Below the pieces are notes generated by a model. The model made no database searches. It was not told the DNA's origin and saw only the letters and a list, made by a program, of their open reading frames with translations. A program made the position numbers and the translations under genes. Positions 10,285-21,954 of a stretch of 64,000 nucleotides of DNA are shown piece by piece. The stretch's first letter is position 1; each line of letters opens with the position of its first letter. The DNA comes from Xanthoparmelia taractica (taxonomy: Eukaryota; Ascomycota; Lecanoromycetes; Lecanorales; Parmeliaceae), in assembly GCA_033085395.1 (NCBI GenBank), contig JANQBS010000032.1:62001-126000 (forward strand), written 5' to 3'.

Positions 10285-13200
10285 TATTGTATATCCCTAC
10301 AGTTACTATTATATTATAAAGAAAGCCTAGATATTCTTAACGAATAATAACTTAATACTTAATATTAAAGAAATATTCACGAAATATTCTAAGAAACATT
10401 TTAAGGATCATTTATATTTAATAACGAAATATTCAATAACGGAATATTCACGAAAGATTTATATCACTTTGCTAGAAATATTCACGAGAAAATATCCTAA
10501 GAAATTACGTTTAATAACGGAATATTCACGAAAGAGATATTCTATATTACTCTATTAAGTGCTATTCATATATTTACATATAAAAACGTTACTATAAGGT
10601 ATAAAAGCATTATTCTCTTATAGCTTCTTTTCTCTTTTTTCTTCAAAAGACGTCTATCTATTAAGATAAGTAAATGAGATCTTAAGCTAGCTATAGTAAA
10701 GGACTAAGATTTATAACTTACTATTATTAAAAGCAAAGTTATTAATTATTAAATATGAGAGTAAATTAATTTATTTAAATTTATTAGATAATTTAGCTAT
10801 ATAATTTATTATTATTTCACTCTATAAAATTAAGAAGAATAAATTTAAAATCGAGCTAAAAGAATAAAAAGAATAATATAATGCATTTACGAAGATTATA
10901 GACTTTATTTATAATATTGTTACTATTTCGAATAGTGTCTTTATTTAAAAGACTAAAGTTTATTTATAGAACTATCTTCGGGCTCTTAAGATAAGACTCG
11001 CTTTATTAAATTAAGAACGGATATTAGATCTTAAAATACAATATATTAAGCTCAGTCGTAGACTAGGGAATAAGTAAAATATTAAAGCTTGGCTTAACGA
11101 ATAAGTATAAATATATTAAGTAACTAAGGAGTATAGAGTCGCAGAAGTCGTCGATATACGTCGCTGTTATCGTGACTTCCTTTTAGTAATTAATAAATAA
11201 AACTTAATACTTATTAAGATTCACGAATATATACTTAAGATAGTTATAGATTACGAAGAGCTACTCTTTAGTGTGATAAAGAAGTTTCGTCACTCTATAA
11301 GACTTTATAATAATTATTATTCTCGTTTATTAGTTTAATACTCTATTTTCGCAGCGAAAGAAAAATTAATATATAAAAATAAATCTTAAGAAATCTCTTA
11401 ATGTATATATAAAAAGATCGAATAATTTAGTGAGTGTAATTATCTTCGTTCGAATCGATTTAATTAATTAATTAATTTTAGACTTAATTTAGCGATTTAG
11501 AAGAAAGTTAAGAAAGTTCTAAAAGACTTAAAGATTAAATAGAACGTGAAAAGAGTTCTAAAGAAGATAAGACAGAGAGAGATAAAGAATAAGTCGAAAG
11601 TAAATTAATTAGAAGAACTCTCGTTTGACTGCTTCGTTAGCGAAATATTTATAGTAAATTGTAATCTTCGCTTATTATAGATCGTCGATAACGGGTTAGG
11701 TGCTCACGTCTATAATAATACTATAAAATATAGATTTATTAAGAAGCGTAACTATATAGATAAATCTATATTTACTATAGGCACTCGAGTGAAATAAATT
11801 ATAGTATTCGAAAAAATTTATATTACTATTAATAGAGAGAATAAGATAAAGGCTAACGTTGAACTTATTAACGTGATATGTATTTTTAACTTTATGATTA
11901 ATCTAGTCTTATATAGTATTCTAAAGAATAAAGAGATACATATTAATAGTGAGAATCGTCGCTTTCATCGACGAGATCAAATAGTTATAACGTTTATTAG
12001 AGTTGGTGAACACTATTTACTAAAAGATAACACAACTAAGAATAGTTCTATATTTGCTTTTACTACGTCTATCTCAGTTAGATTAGAAATCATATGTAAT
12101 TAATATTAGCTTCTCGCTTATACTAATAATAACTCTATTTAATATCTCGCAGAAGTAATTAAAAAAATAGAGATAATTAATAAAAATAAAGTTTCTACTA
12201 TTAACGAATATAAAGTATATATAATATTAAAAGCCTATCGCATTATATTTAGATTATCTTTTAAAATAGAAATCTTCGATAAACTCTTCTATCGAATTAT
12301 ATACGATCTTATTCAATTAATAGTAGCATTAAATAAATACGAATAAATCTTACACGTTATATATGGCGAAAAGAATTTTTATATAATCTTTATTTATCGA
12401 AATAAGTTAATAATAATAAGTGTACTTCGTTAAGCACTTAAGATTATTAATAAACGCTTTAATAATACTATTATATTTATTAAATCGAATAGTGAGAAGT
12501 TATTAAGTTAGGAATTTATGAATTTAATTATTAAGAGAGATATTACTTAAGAATCTTTCGTATCTAATATTTTTACTTAAAATAGATACTCTAAACGCAA
12601 AAAATAATATTTTTATAACGAAAGCTAGAGTTATAAGAATAAAGACGAACTTATTAATCTATCTATAGTCATAGATAATATAAATAGCGGGATTTCTAAT
12701 AAACCGTACCTTAATAAAAAAGCACTCTTAAAAGATAGTCTTTAAAGTCACTATTAAGTAACTTTTAAATCTTAGTTATCTAAAGCGATACGAATATAAG
12801 ACCTATTCTCTCAATAAGTTATTATCTTATAAAAAAATAATAATATCAAGAGTATATATTAAATTCCTTATAAGCTACGAAGATATAAATATCTATAATA
12901 TTTAGATTTCTAGTTAATATAAAGTTATTAAGACTCGAGATATTATATTTGATAAGACTTTTTTCTACACTTCTTATAAGATTAATTCAGTATAATTAGT
13001 TAAGAAATCTTTTCTATATAACACTCTAAATATCTCGTATACAAATATTCTATGAATTATATAGCTCGAATCGAATAGCGATAAGAATCTATTTATAGTA
13101 AACTTAATTTAATAGTCTTAGCAATAAATTAGCAAAGAGAAGAAAGAGAAAGAGATTAAATACTCTTTTCTTTTATTACTAAGTTCTTTAATAGTAATAA

Positions 13201-15276
13201 ATAATATTACTTTATTATTAACTAAATTAAACGACTTAAATGAAATTCAAATAATAAAAGTTAATTAATAAATAAGGGATTTAATTCGCGAAGATTAAAA
13301 AGTACTTAATAACATATATCTATTAAGTGCATCTATTAATAATTAACTTAATGTTTTGAAGCTATTATTAATTAAAAAACCTCGCAAATAAAGAGGTCTA
13401 GAAGTTTAAGAGGATAATATATTATTAGATACTATAATACGTCGTCGAAAGTTAAAGAAACTATCTCTCGAGGAGTAAGTATATATGGCTATATTGAATT
13501 TATTAAAAGATGGAGAAAAGCGCGTATATTACGCTATATTTTCTATATTTATTCCCGCTCGCATATATTATAAGAAAGACTTATTATATACTCTTATTTC
13601 AAAGTCTTAATTAAAAATACTTAAGCTATATCGAGATTATATATTAATAAAATTAAGGTACTATTATAAAATATTAAAATATTTATATATTAAAGGATTT
13701 AAATAAGCGATTTAAGTCGAACTTAAGATTCTATAGACGAAGAAGACTTAAAAGAAGATCTTAGTAGATTATATAAATAAGATAAATAAAAAGCTTATCC
13801 CTACGACGCGGGTCTTTAAATATAAATTTAATAATTAAGAATATTTACTTAAATATAAGGCTCGATTATGTGCACGCGGTGATCTTCAATATATATTATA
13901 GAATACCTATATAGCTATTCTAATTATTAGAATCTTTCGGGTAGTAATAATTATTACTACAATATTCGATTTAAATATTCGTTAATATAATATAATTAAT
14001 ATCTTTCTTAATATTAATATTAATAAATTAATATATATTAAACTTTTATTAGAATTTAAGGGATTAAAGAATTATAAGATATTACTTCTATTGCTTAGAG
14101 CTCTATACGAACTCAAATAATCACCTACTTTATAATTTTATTATTTATTAAGTACACTTTATAGATTAAAATTAGAGTTAGTATTAGATATCGAATGTCT
14201 CTTTATTAATAATTATATATTTCTCTTCTTCTTTATCGACGATATCGCTATTATCTACAACCGACGATTTATAATTAAAGTAGATAAGTTTTAATTTAAA
14301 CTCTTTTAAACTTACGAAATAAAATATCTCGAAGAAATTAAGTGATTTTTAAATATTCGAGTCTTTAGAGATTGATTATTACGTTAAATATAACTATATT
14401 AGAATAGCTATCTCGATAAACTTATTATTAAGTTTAATATCAATATATCGAGAAGAGTTTCTAATTTATCTTTATTTAATACTAACGTTCTAATTAAGAA
14501 TAATAGCTAAGCGTCTTCAAATTAAATATATGCATATTAATAATATATAGGGTCTATTAATTTCGTAACTATTACTATTAGACTAGATATAACACACGTA
14601 GTATCGAAGCTATTAGAATTCCTTATTAATTCTTTAAAGAATTATCAAGGGGCTACTAAGCGTGTGTTGAGATATCTAGTCTATATTAAGTTCTATAGTA
14701 TTATCTTCGACGTATAGGCCAGCGACCTAAGAACGATATTTCTCGCCTTATTTAATATATTCTATACTAATAACTTAGATATTCGATATAACTTCTAAAA
14801 ATATGCTTTTAAATTATACGATAAAATAATCGATTAAAAGATAATTAAGCAAAAGACGATTACTATAAATTTAATTAAAGTCGAATTACTCGCGGTTTCT
14901 ATAGTAGCTAAGGAATCGCTATAATAAAATCGATTCTTTAAAGTTATAAAACTTGATTCAGGTCATTAGACTCAGATCGAATATAATAATATATAGACTA
15001 TACGAATACTCAAGAGCAGCAATTCTCAATACACAATTAAGCTACGTTATATTAATATTTATCGTTACTAACTACGATAGAAGATTTAAAAGAAAAATAT
15101 ATTTATTAAGTTACTAGGACTTTAGAATACGAGGTCAAATGTGACGGATTTAACCTCGATTAAGATCTTGATAATTACGATCTTTAGCGATTATTCAATC
15201 GACGACGAGTCTCACACGAGATAGGATAATTTAACTATTAATGATAAGAAGTAGAATCTATTAAGACATAAATCCT

Positions 15277-15285
15277 AAGGGGGTG
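15277..15285 (+). other. Polypurine tract of the copia element
   Basis: AAGGGGGTG directly upstream of the right LTR. The purine run is the expected plus-strand primer and confirms that the element is transcribed on the plus strand. Confidence 0.7.
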
Positions 15286-15494
15286 TGTTAGCCCTGATAG
15301 GCTGTTGATAGCATAGAAGTTCATCTATTTGCTTACAGTCAATAGAAGTTCAACATTCCCCGCACTAGCGTGAATGACTAAGTATTCTTGGCATTTTGCC
15401 ACTATTCCAGATAGACTCGTGCTTGCTAGACACACTCAGATAGTCACTCAATCAACTACATTCCTACTCAGACACGTCCATATAAAGTCTGACA
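15286..15494 (+). repeat. Copia 3' LTR
   Basis: 209 bp, TGTTAGCCC...GTCTGACA. It carries more C-to-T/G-to-A changes than the left copy. It is followed by the GATTG duplication at 15495-15499. Confidence 0.95.
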
Positions 15495-15499
15495 GATTG

Positions 15500-16038
15500 T
15501 TCATACTGTTGTAGGATGGACTCATCAATGAGGCTTGCGGGTCACCTAGGTCTCGTTCTGAGACTCTATATACCTTCTGCATGATGAAAAGCCTGATTCT
15601 TCGTGCAGCTTCACCTAACGTCCGAAGTGCGCGATCGCTCCAAGTTTCTTAAACACAGTCTACGTTTGATGCTTCTTCTGAGGATTTTGCCACGCACCTA
15701 CATGCTAATCATATGCGAAGCATGGGCGTAGAGATACATCAAGTGCGATGGCAGGTACACTTCTACCCTAAAATCCTAATATGTACTTCCAACGTTCTAC
15801 CAGGCGGAGCTGACACTACTCTGCCCAAGTACAAGATTTATCTCCAGACATTGCCCCACGGCTGCTTTTGATGTCATATATAAGACTTCCACGTGTCTTA
15901 ACTGAGGAATTGTGGCGGGAAGGCGGTTGGCTAAAGATTGTCTGGCTCGGCTATAAGACTCCCCATGCATTCGTCTCATGAAATTCATACCACATAGCTA
16001 AACCTGCCCTCTATTTCTCTGTAATACATTTATTTTAG
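15500..16038. other. Upstream region / probable missing 5' exon of the next gene
   Basis: No gene assigned with confidence. A pyrimidine-rich stretch ending in TTATTTTAG at 16038 looks like a splice acceptor, which implies that an upstream exon of the membrane-protein gene lies here. I could not fix its start. Confidence 0.4.
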
Positions 16039-18624
16039 AGAGTAAGCTTCTACGCGGTACATATCGAAGGTCGACAGCCAGACTCAACTGAATTTGTACG
16101 TTGGCCTGAGGATCCATTGATCGACCTTGCCAAGTTGCTAAGAAACCAAGTAGGTGGCTCTCTACCATCACCATCTACCTTGGAAATGCCTCTCTCTCAG
16201 GTTTTGGAGCGTTCCAAGAAGTACCTGCAAGACATCAGTCAGACACTATGCCGCGCCCTGGGTTTGAACGTCATGTTCTCCTTTTTCAGCTTTCTACGTT
16301 ATCAGACCGTGGGAAGAGGACATAGTGAGAAAACCAAGATCGCAATACGGAGGAGTCGAGGGACAGCTCTACTACGCGCCGTGATCCATGTTATTCCGGT
16401 GAGCGTGGCCTTATGGGAGATCGTGCTCAACTGGAATACCTACTTCGTGGGATACAATGCGTACAACCTGGCATACTATCAAGTTGGAGCTAAAGTACAC
16501 GAGATAGCTATCCAAGCCTCGCTTTCTGCTGCCATCTTCTCGTACGTGAGATACGAGTTGATGCTCGGGGATGGCATACCGTTCGGAGCACTTTTTTCCG
16601 GTCTTCAAATCTCGCAAGCTAGTTACCTCTGGTCCATGGAGTTCTGGGGCACAATCAGTTCGAGAAGTATCCCTGTCAAAAATAAAGTACGACTGCTGTC
16701 TGTGATCCCTGCATCAATTTTCCTTGCCGCGGTTACTGGCCCGTCAAGTGTCATCCTCCTGGTCCCCAGGTTGGATTACTGGCCTGCTGGAAGTACCAAC
16801 ATTTGGATCAACGTAACTTCCAATAGCCTCTGGCCGGCTCGGTGGGTAAACCTTTCTTTGGTATTGATACCTGTCTTGCTCATGCTAATCGTCTGTTAGC
16901 ACAAATGCATCTGACGTGCCAATGCAATGCCTAAACGCAGATATTCGGGATATCTACACTTTTGCATGTCCTTCGCATGGATGGGAAGCGATACAGGACT
17001 TCATCTACACGACACTCCACAGTGTAGACCCACACTATCTGGCTTTGACTGGAGTGGCTGACGCACCTAATTGGGTTGAGGTGACTGGTGATGGCTCGCA
17101 GCGCCGTCTTTCTATGATTAACTTCGGTGATACACTAGAAGGCTATGATCAAAATCAGGCTATTGCAACCACACAGCAATCAGCAGTTGCAGATGCTTTG
17201 ACTGAAACAGGAAACCTCTGGGATATATCGGTAGCCAAAATCTCCACGAGTGGACACGGTAGCGTGTTACAAAGACAAGATGCAGTACATGCAATCAATC
17301 ACGGTTACTATCAGCCATACACTATTACCTCATGTGCGAGTGACGTCATCCGTGGTCCACAAGATGATACTGCGGTTGCTTTCCCAGTTCCTCCAGGAGT
17401 TGAGGCCAGTCTAATGCTGAATGAAAAAGAATACAATGACTCAGCATTAGATGTGTACTCATTTGTGAGTTCTGATATTACGAAAGATCAAATTTTTGAT
17501 TACCCTGGCTCCCCCAAGGAAAGTCGCCTCAAATGGGTCGAGTTGCCGCAAGATCCTTTTAATGGCTCCGCAATTGGGGCTGTTATCTTACTTCCTCGGT
17601 CAGCTATAAATCTGACGCAAGAGATTCTAGTTTGCAACCTCGGCGCGGGTTGGGGTTCTTCTGTTATTAATACTTCGTTATTTGATGGTGGCACGGGCTT
17701 CACGACGAGCGTTGTTGGCGAGCACATCCATACGGATCCAATATCCTTTAATCGGAGCAATCCTTCTAGCAACCAGATATCCTTAGCGGAGAGTGAAGCT
17801 ACTGCTAGTGTTATCAATTTCGACCGTCCTTTCTTTCCTGAGAAACCGATAATCGTTACAGAGTTATGGGCGAACTATTTGAATCCTTTCATGCCGGCCT
17901 TAAACACAACCGTCATCGATGCACTAATGTCTACTTATAAACCTCCGGGAGATCTGAGTCCCAGACAACGAGTTCTAGTAGCAAAGTGGGCCCTGAGTGG
18001 TCTTCTAGCCAATGGTCTTGCAAGCATTGGGGCTACCGGTACACTCCAGGGGAATATCAAAACCGTTGTGAAGCCTGACGGTTCAAGTGCAATTGACGGA
18101 GACTATTGGTTCTCTGGCAAGAGAGACATGTTCATTGTTGATCCAGAAGAAAGCAAGGACTGGGTGAAGCTCCGCGTTGACTCCACTATCAATGGTTATG
18201 CCTATAATATCCGTGGCCCATCACCCAAAGTTGCAATCTCTTTCCTCCTCGCCTATTGTATTGTTGCACTCAGTCACGTCCTGTATGCCGGAATCACTGG
18301 TAAGAGCAGCCTTCCCCAACCTAATGTTGAATTCTAATTACTGACTACTTAGGCATTTCCTCCACCTGCTGGGACTCCATCGGCGAAGTGACAGCACTAG
18401 CCATGAACTCCACACCCACCACCCTCCTCAAGAACACCTGCGCCGGCATTATGGAACTCAACATCTTCAAGCTGCCTGTTCGGGTCTTTGCCATTCGTGA
18501 CGAGGAGGGAGACGGCGAGCACTTGGAACTCGTATTCGGAAACCTGGACGAGAAGGATGTAAGAGGTACCCCAATTAAGCCGAACAGGGTGTACGGGACG
18601 CTACCCAAGGTAGCAAGCAGATAG
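16039..18624 (+). CDS. Uncharacterised membrane protein with large glycosylatable ectodomain
   Basis: Exons 16039-16841, 16900-18299 and 18353-18624 join in phase (GTGGGT...TTAG and GTAAGA...CTTAG introns); the 5' end is incomplete because the first exon opens at an acceptor, not an ATG. The N-terminal part has several hydrophobic spans (around ATG-free LLRAVIHVIPVSVALWEIV, AAIFSYVRYELML, LLSVIPASIFLAAVTG). It is followed by about 400 residues with many N-x-S/T sites and scattered Cys, which reads as an ectodomain, and then a final hydrophobic span (ISFLLAYCIVALSHVLYAGI) and a polar tail of about 85 residues. The layout suggests a plasma-membrane protein, about 825 residues as far as visible. 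I recognise it only as a type of lineage-expanded fungal hypothetical protein and assign no function. Confidence 0.75.
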
Positions 18625-19928
18625 AAGAGTGATGAGGTCCCAGATGGGAAATAAGCACCAGGTGCGGGAGATTGAGGGAGCAGGCAAGGAGTATGTGCGT
18701 GGATTCGAGACTCTTTTCTCTTTTCTCTGATTTGCTTCGTTGCGATCGTTGAAGGGAAACAGCGGACGGTCATTACGGCATTCAACATGCCTTTGGTTTC
18801 CACAACTGCAATTTCTCCCACCCCGGACGAATCATTGAAGGGGGACAGCAGACTGTTATTACGCCATTCAACATGTCTGTCGACCCGGCAACTACCAATA
18901 AACTCACAAATTCCAATTTATCTCAAGATAAGAATACATTCGTCCTGACAACGCGAGCCATTGCCCCCTCTTTCCTCTCAGACTACAACCCCGCGCCCCC
19001 CACACAGTCATCCTTTCCACCGTAGCTTCAACAGCCCGACCCACCCTAATCTGTCGCCATTCCCCATTCAATCTTTACCACCCTAATCACCCTGCTTCCC
19101 TCCCCCAGACCCTTCTCCTCCTCCTCCTGCTCCTCCTCCTCCCCATCTTCCCTCCATGCCTCTTCCCCACCCCTCTCCAACCACCCCTCCAATCCATCCT
19201 CACAACACAAATACCAGCTCAACGCCTTTAACCACACTCATCCCCCTACACATTCAGCCCCGTGCATCATATCAGCATACACGCAACACAATCCTCTCAC
19301 AAACGAGCATACCCAATGCTGCCATGGCCACCAAAACCGTCTTGACGTGTGAATGCACCAAATGCCGCGATACTTGTATGCTTGTATGCTAGGTAGGATA
19401 CCAATTCCGCAACCTGGCTCCATCCATCCGGCTCAGAATTTCAGCTCAACAGTTCGTATGTAGGTATGTATGTATGTATGCGGACTGCCTTTTTATTTTT
19501 TCTTTCTAAATCAACATAGTGATATACGATATCAAAGATCATTATCTATTTATCCGTCATTGTTACAGGAGTACAGTCAAACAGCAGGAAATAGAAGAGA
19601 AGGGGCAGGGTTCAATAATTCGTACGCCAACTGGAGAGAAATTCACTATATATATCAAGGATTTATTTGAATCGCCAACAAAGCAAAGCGATCTACTGGA
19701 ATCTGTTGTGCTGCTGACTTTTAACGTATAACGTATATTCGGTGCTTTACCCATTCTCAAAGCGTAGCGTCCCCGCGCCTCGTCCGAGTTTAGTGCATTG
19801 CATTGCTTTAGCATAGCATAGCGGCAACCCAACCCCAAGAAATGAGCATCGCTGTCCAACTTCCCTCCTCTGCCTTTCTCTTAATGCGTTGTCTAAAGCG
19901 CTACTATGGAGGAAACAGTAGACGCGCC

Positions 19929-20012
19929 CGAGGGTAGGTGACAAAAGTCGTTGGACACCTTGGTAGGGCTTAGCGGGGATCGGTGTCCAACGACTTGTGT
20001 CACCCGCCCTCG
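19929..20012. repeat. Inverted repeat / hairpin, 31-bp arms
   Basis: Left arm 19929-19959 and right arm 19982-20012 are reverse complements with three mismatches over 31 bp, and the loop is 22 nt. The core CAAGTCGTTGGACACC is nearly perfect. It could be a terminator, a folded transcript or a remnant of a small foldback element; no open frame crosses it sensibly. Confidence 0.85.
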
Positions 20013-20049
20013 GCCCCTTTCTTCATTACTAGAGTAACTAGCAGTACTC

Positions 20050-20201
20050 TAGAAGAAGAAGAAGAAGGAGAAGAAGAAGAAGGAGAAGAAGGAGAAGAAG
20101 AAGAAGAAGAAGAAGAAGAAGAAGAAGAAGAAGAAGGAGAACAAGGGGAAGAAGGGGAAGAAGGGGAAGAAGGGGAAGAAGGGGAAGAAGGGGAAGAAGG
20201 G

Positions 20202-20233
<32 letters not shown>

Positions 20234-20243
20234 AGAAGAAGAA
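20050..20243. repeat. GAA microsatellite with GGGGAAGAA minisatellite core
   Basis: About 190 bp of purines. (GAA)n flanks a block of GGGGAAGAA-type nonamer units (about 20130-20215). A plus-strand frame reads as poly-Glu/Gly and the minus-strand frame as poly-Ser/Pro; neither should be taken as protein. Confidence 0.95.
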
Positions 20244-20797
20244 AGGCTTGGGTTGTTTGGGTGCTCGTACGAATGAATGTGAGGGATAGGTGTGTTGGGC
20301 TTGGTAAATGCGTGGTTATCGCTTGGCAATGTTGGCGCTGGCAAGGTTGGAGCTCTTCCTAGTTACACTCGATGGGGTCGGGGTGGGTCAGTCTTTTACG
20401 TGCTTTGAAAGGTCGATGCCTCCAAGGAGGGTGGGCTTTATGGTATCACCACTTGAATCGGTGCCGTGGGGGGGAGCCATTACATTTCATGGGTGAGTGA
20501 CTTTGACAAGTTAGACGACGGTTAAGTTAGTATGTTCCGGGAGGGTAATAGGGCTTGTATGTGAGGCTGGGGAGGATGCGGTGTTGGGAGGTTAGGGTGT
20601 ATAGGGTTTTTGAGAGTCCTAAGGTCACTATAAACACGCTAGCGTTACTGATTCAGTGTTTCCATCAAGTCGGATTTTAAAAATTCGGAATGGCATGAAC
20701 TCTGGAAGTTGAGCCTATCCGATGTGAGTCACTTCTTCTTCAGTCAGTGTTCAGAGGCGCCGGTCCTCCACTGGCTTGTCACGCTCCGCAAACCACT

Positions 20798-21662
20798 TCA
20801 GGGTGAATCTGTGCCTAGGATTGCGCTCTTCATGCTCTGTGCCCATGCTAGCTTCTGAGCATTGTCCCATGTGTATATCTTGCCACCGCGCACTATGTAC
20901 CAAGTCTGTCTCGTACAGAAACTCTGTCCCGTACCAATAACAAACTCGACAGTCTGGAGAGGCAACTTGTTAAGCTCGAGCAGGCCCCCAAGGAATGGCT
21001 TTTCTCTGAAAGCAGGACCGTCTCGAAAGCGGTATTCACGCTGGCCATGCCGATATATTTCTCCCATGTTGATGCAAAGATGTCGAAGAGTCTTCAAGCC
21101 CTCTGCCACGTTATGAAATGAATTGTCCCATTGGCGTTCATCATCCGGGCGGGTAACAGAGACATCAAGGCGAAGATTCCGCACCGCGAGGCCACAATGG
21201 CTGACACTATCAAGGAGTCTTAAGAACGGGGAAACTCGATTGGGTGCAGAGATTTCGAAGGTGTTGGCAGAGTATAACACGTTCCGTGCCTCATGGTACA
21301 TTTGGCGGCATGTTCTTAGAGAAGCGACAGGAAGTCGGTGTTTTGTTCCGCAGGCGCCGAAATGACAGCAGTTGTAGCCGTATTTGCAAATAGCGAAATA
21401 TGGATTTGTACGGCAGCCGGGTTCACCAACGTAAATGTAGAAATCTCCATACAGGAAATGATAGATGCAATCTTTCAGCTCTTGAGGTAGACGAAGGAGA
21501 GGCGAGGATGCGTTGCTGATGGAGCTGATTCGATATTCACGTCAGCTTGACATATCACAGTAGTCACTTGGCTTTGTTATACATTGCTTGAGTAGTGGGA
21601 AGCATAAAGGGAATGGCCATCTCAAAATCAGCCATAGCACGGGACTCGCTGCGGAGCTTCAT
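20798..21662 (-). CDS. LLRLP-type (2EXR/F-box-like) fungal protein
   Basis: Two exons: 21568-21662 (ATG at 21662) and 20798-21524. The 43-nt intron (GTGACT...ATCAG, branch GCTGAC) joins them in phase to give about 273 residues. The second exon opens with SPLLRLPQELKDCIYHFLYGD, the start motif of a large family of fungal proteins with a short F-box-like or 2EXR domain. A Cys/His-bearing loop (CKYGYNCCHFGAC) follows, then TCRQMYHEARNVLYSANTFEI, the usual second motif, and a less conserved C-terminal part. No biochemical role is established for most of these proteins; substrate-adaptor roles are often guessed. The gene sits 0.3 kb downstream of Aquarius on the same strand. Confidence 0.7.
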
Positions 21663-21954
21663 CCTGGAGCTTTGTCAAGGCTGAAGAGGCCGCAGGCCGC
21701 AAGTAATCGACTAGAAAAGATGATGGACTCTTGGAGCTCCAATCTCTTGACAAGGGTGTATTATGAAGTGAGCGTTTGTGATTGATGTGCGTGAGAGACG
21801 CGGTTATCGCTTAACTTTCTTAATAAGATGTGTCAATGAAAGCGCGTGTTGACTCTGGCAGTCATTGTATCTGCCACTTCAGGCTCTGAGCTGTGCTGAT
21901 ATTGACGAATGATGATTTGATTCCGTGGATCTTTCGCGTACCTAGCGCTGCCAT

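Larger units (their letters stand above)
10063..15494 (+). mobile_element. Ty1/copia LTR retrotransposon, RIP-degraded
   Basis: A 5.43-kb element bounded by 209-bp LTRs and a GATTG duplication. The interior is extremely AT-rich and full of stops. Recognisable remnants in copia order are: a gag-like zone (about 10690-11600), the aspartic protease site (I-V-D-N-G-x-G-A-H, 11678-11710, with a TAG where Trp is usual), a GAG-pre-integrase fragment (11873-12103), a reverse-transcriptase catalytic F-I-D-D (about 14232-14243, normally YVDD), and the RNase H region ending in E-L-L-A-x-S-x-x-A-K-E (about 14860-14930). Integrase before RT is copia order, not gypsy. No frame is intact, so it cannot move by itself. 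Confidence 0.93.
18625..20797. other. Repeat-rich intergenic region
   Basis: No supported gene. It contains a pyrimidine-rich stretch (about 19090-19230), a GTAT tetranucleotide run (about 19456-19482), a long hairpin (19929-20012) and a GAA-rich minisatellite (about 20050-20243). Open frames through the minisatellite are purely compositional. Confidence 0.6.

Noticed and set aside
10300..15280. Possible CRISPR-like or satellite array in the AT-rich block
   Set aside because: Similar AT-rich words recur, but without regular spacing; conserved copia protein motifs in order explain the block.
19983..20344. Long open frames of poly-Glu/Gly (plus) and poly-Ser/Pro (minus)
   Set aside because: They are produced by the GAA/GGGGAAGAA repeat, which has no stop codons in most frames; no unique protein sequence accompanies them.
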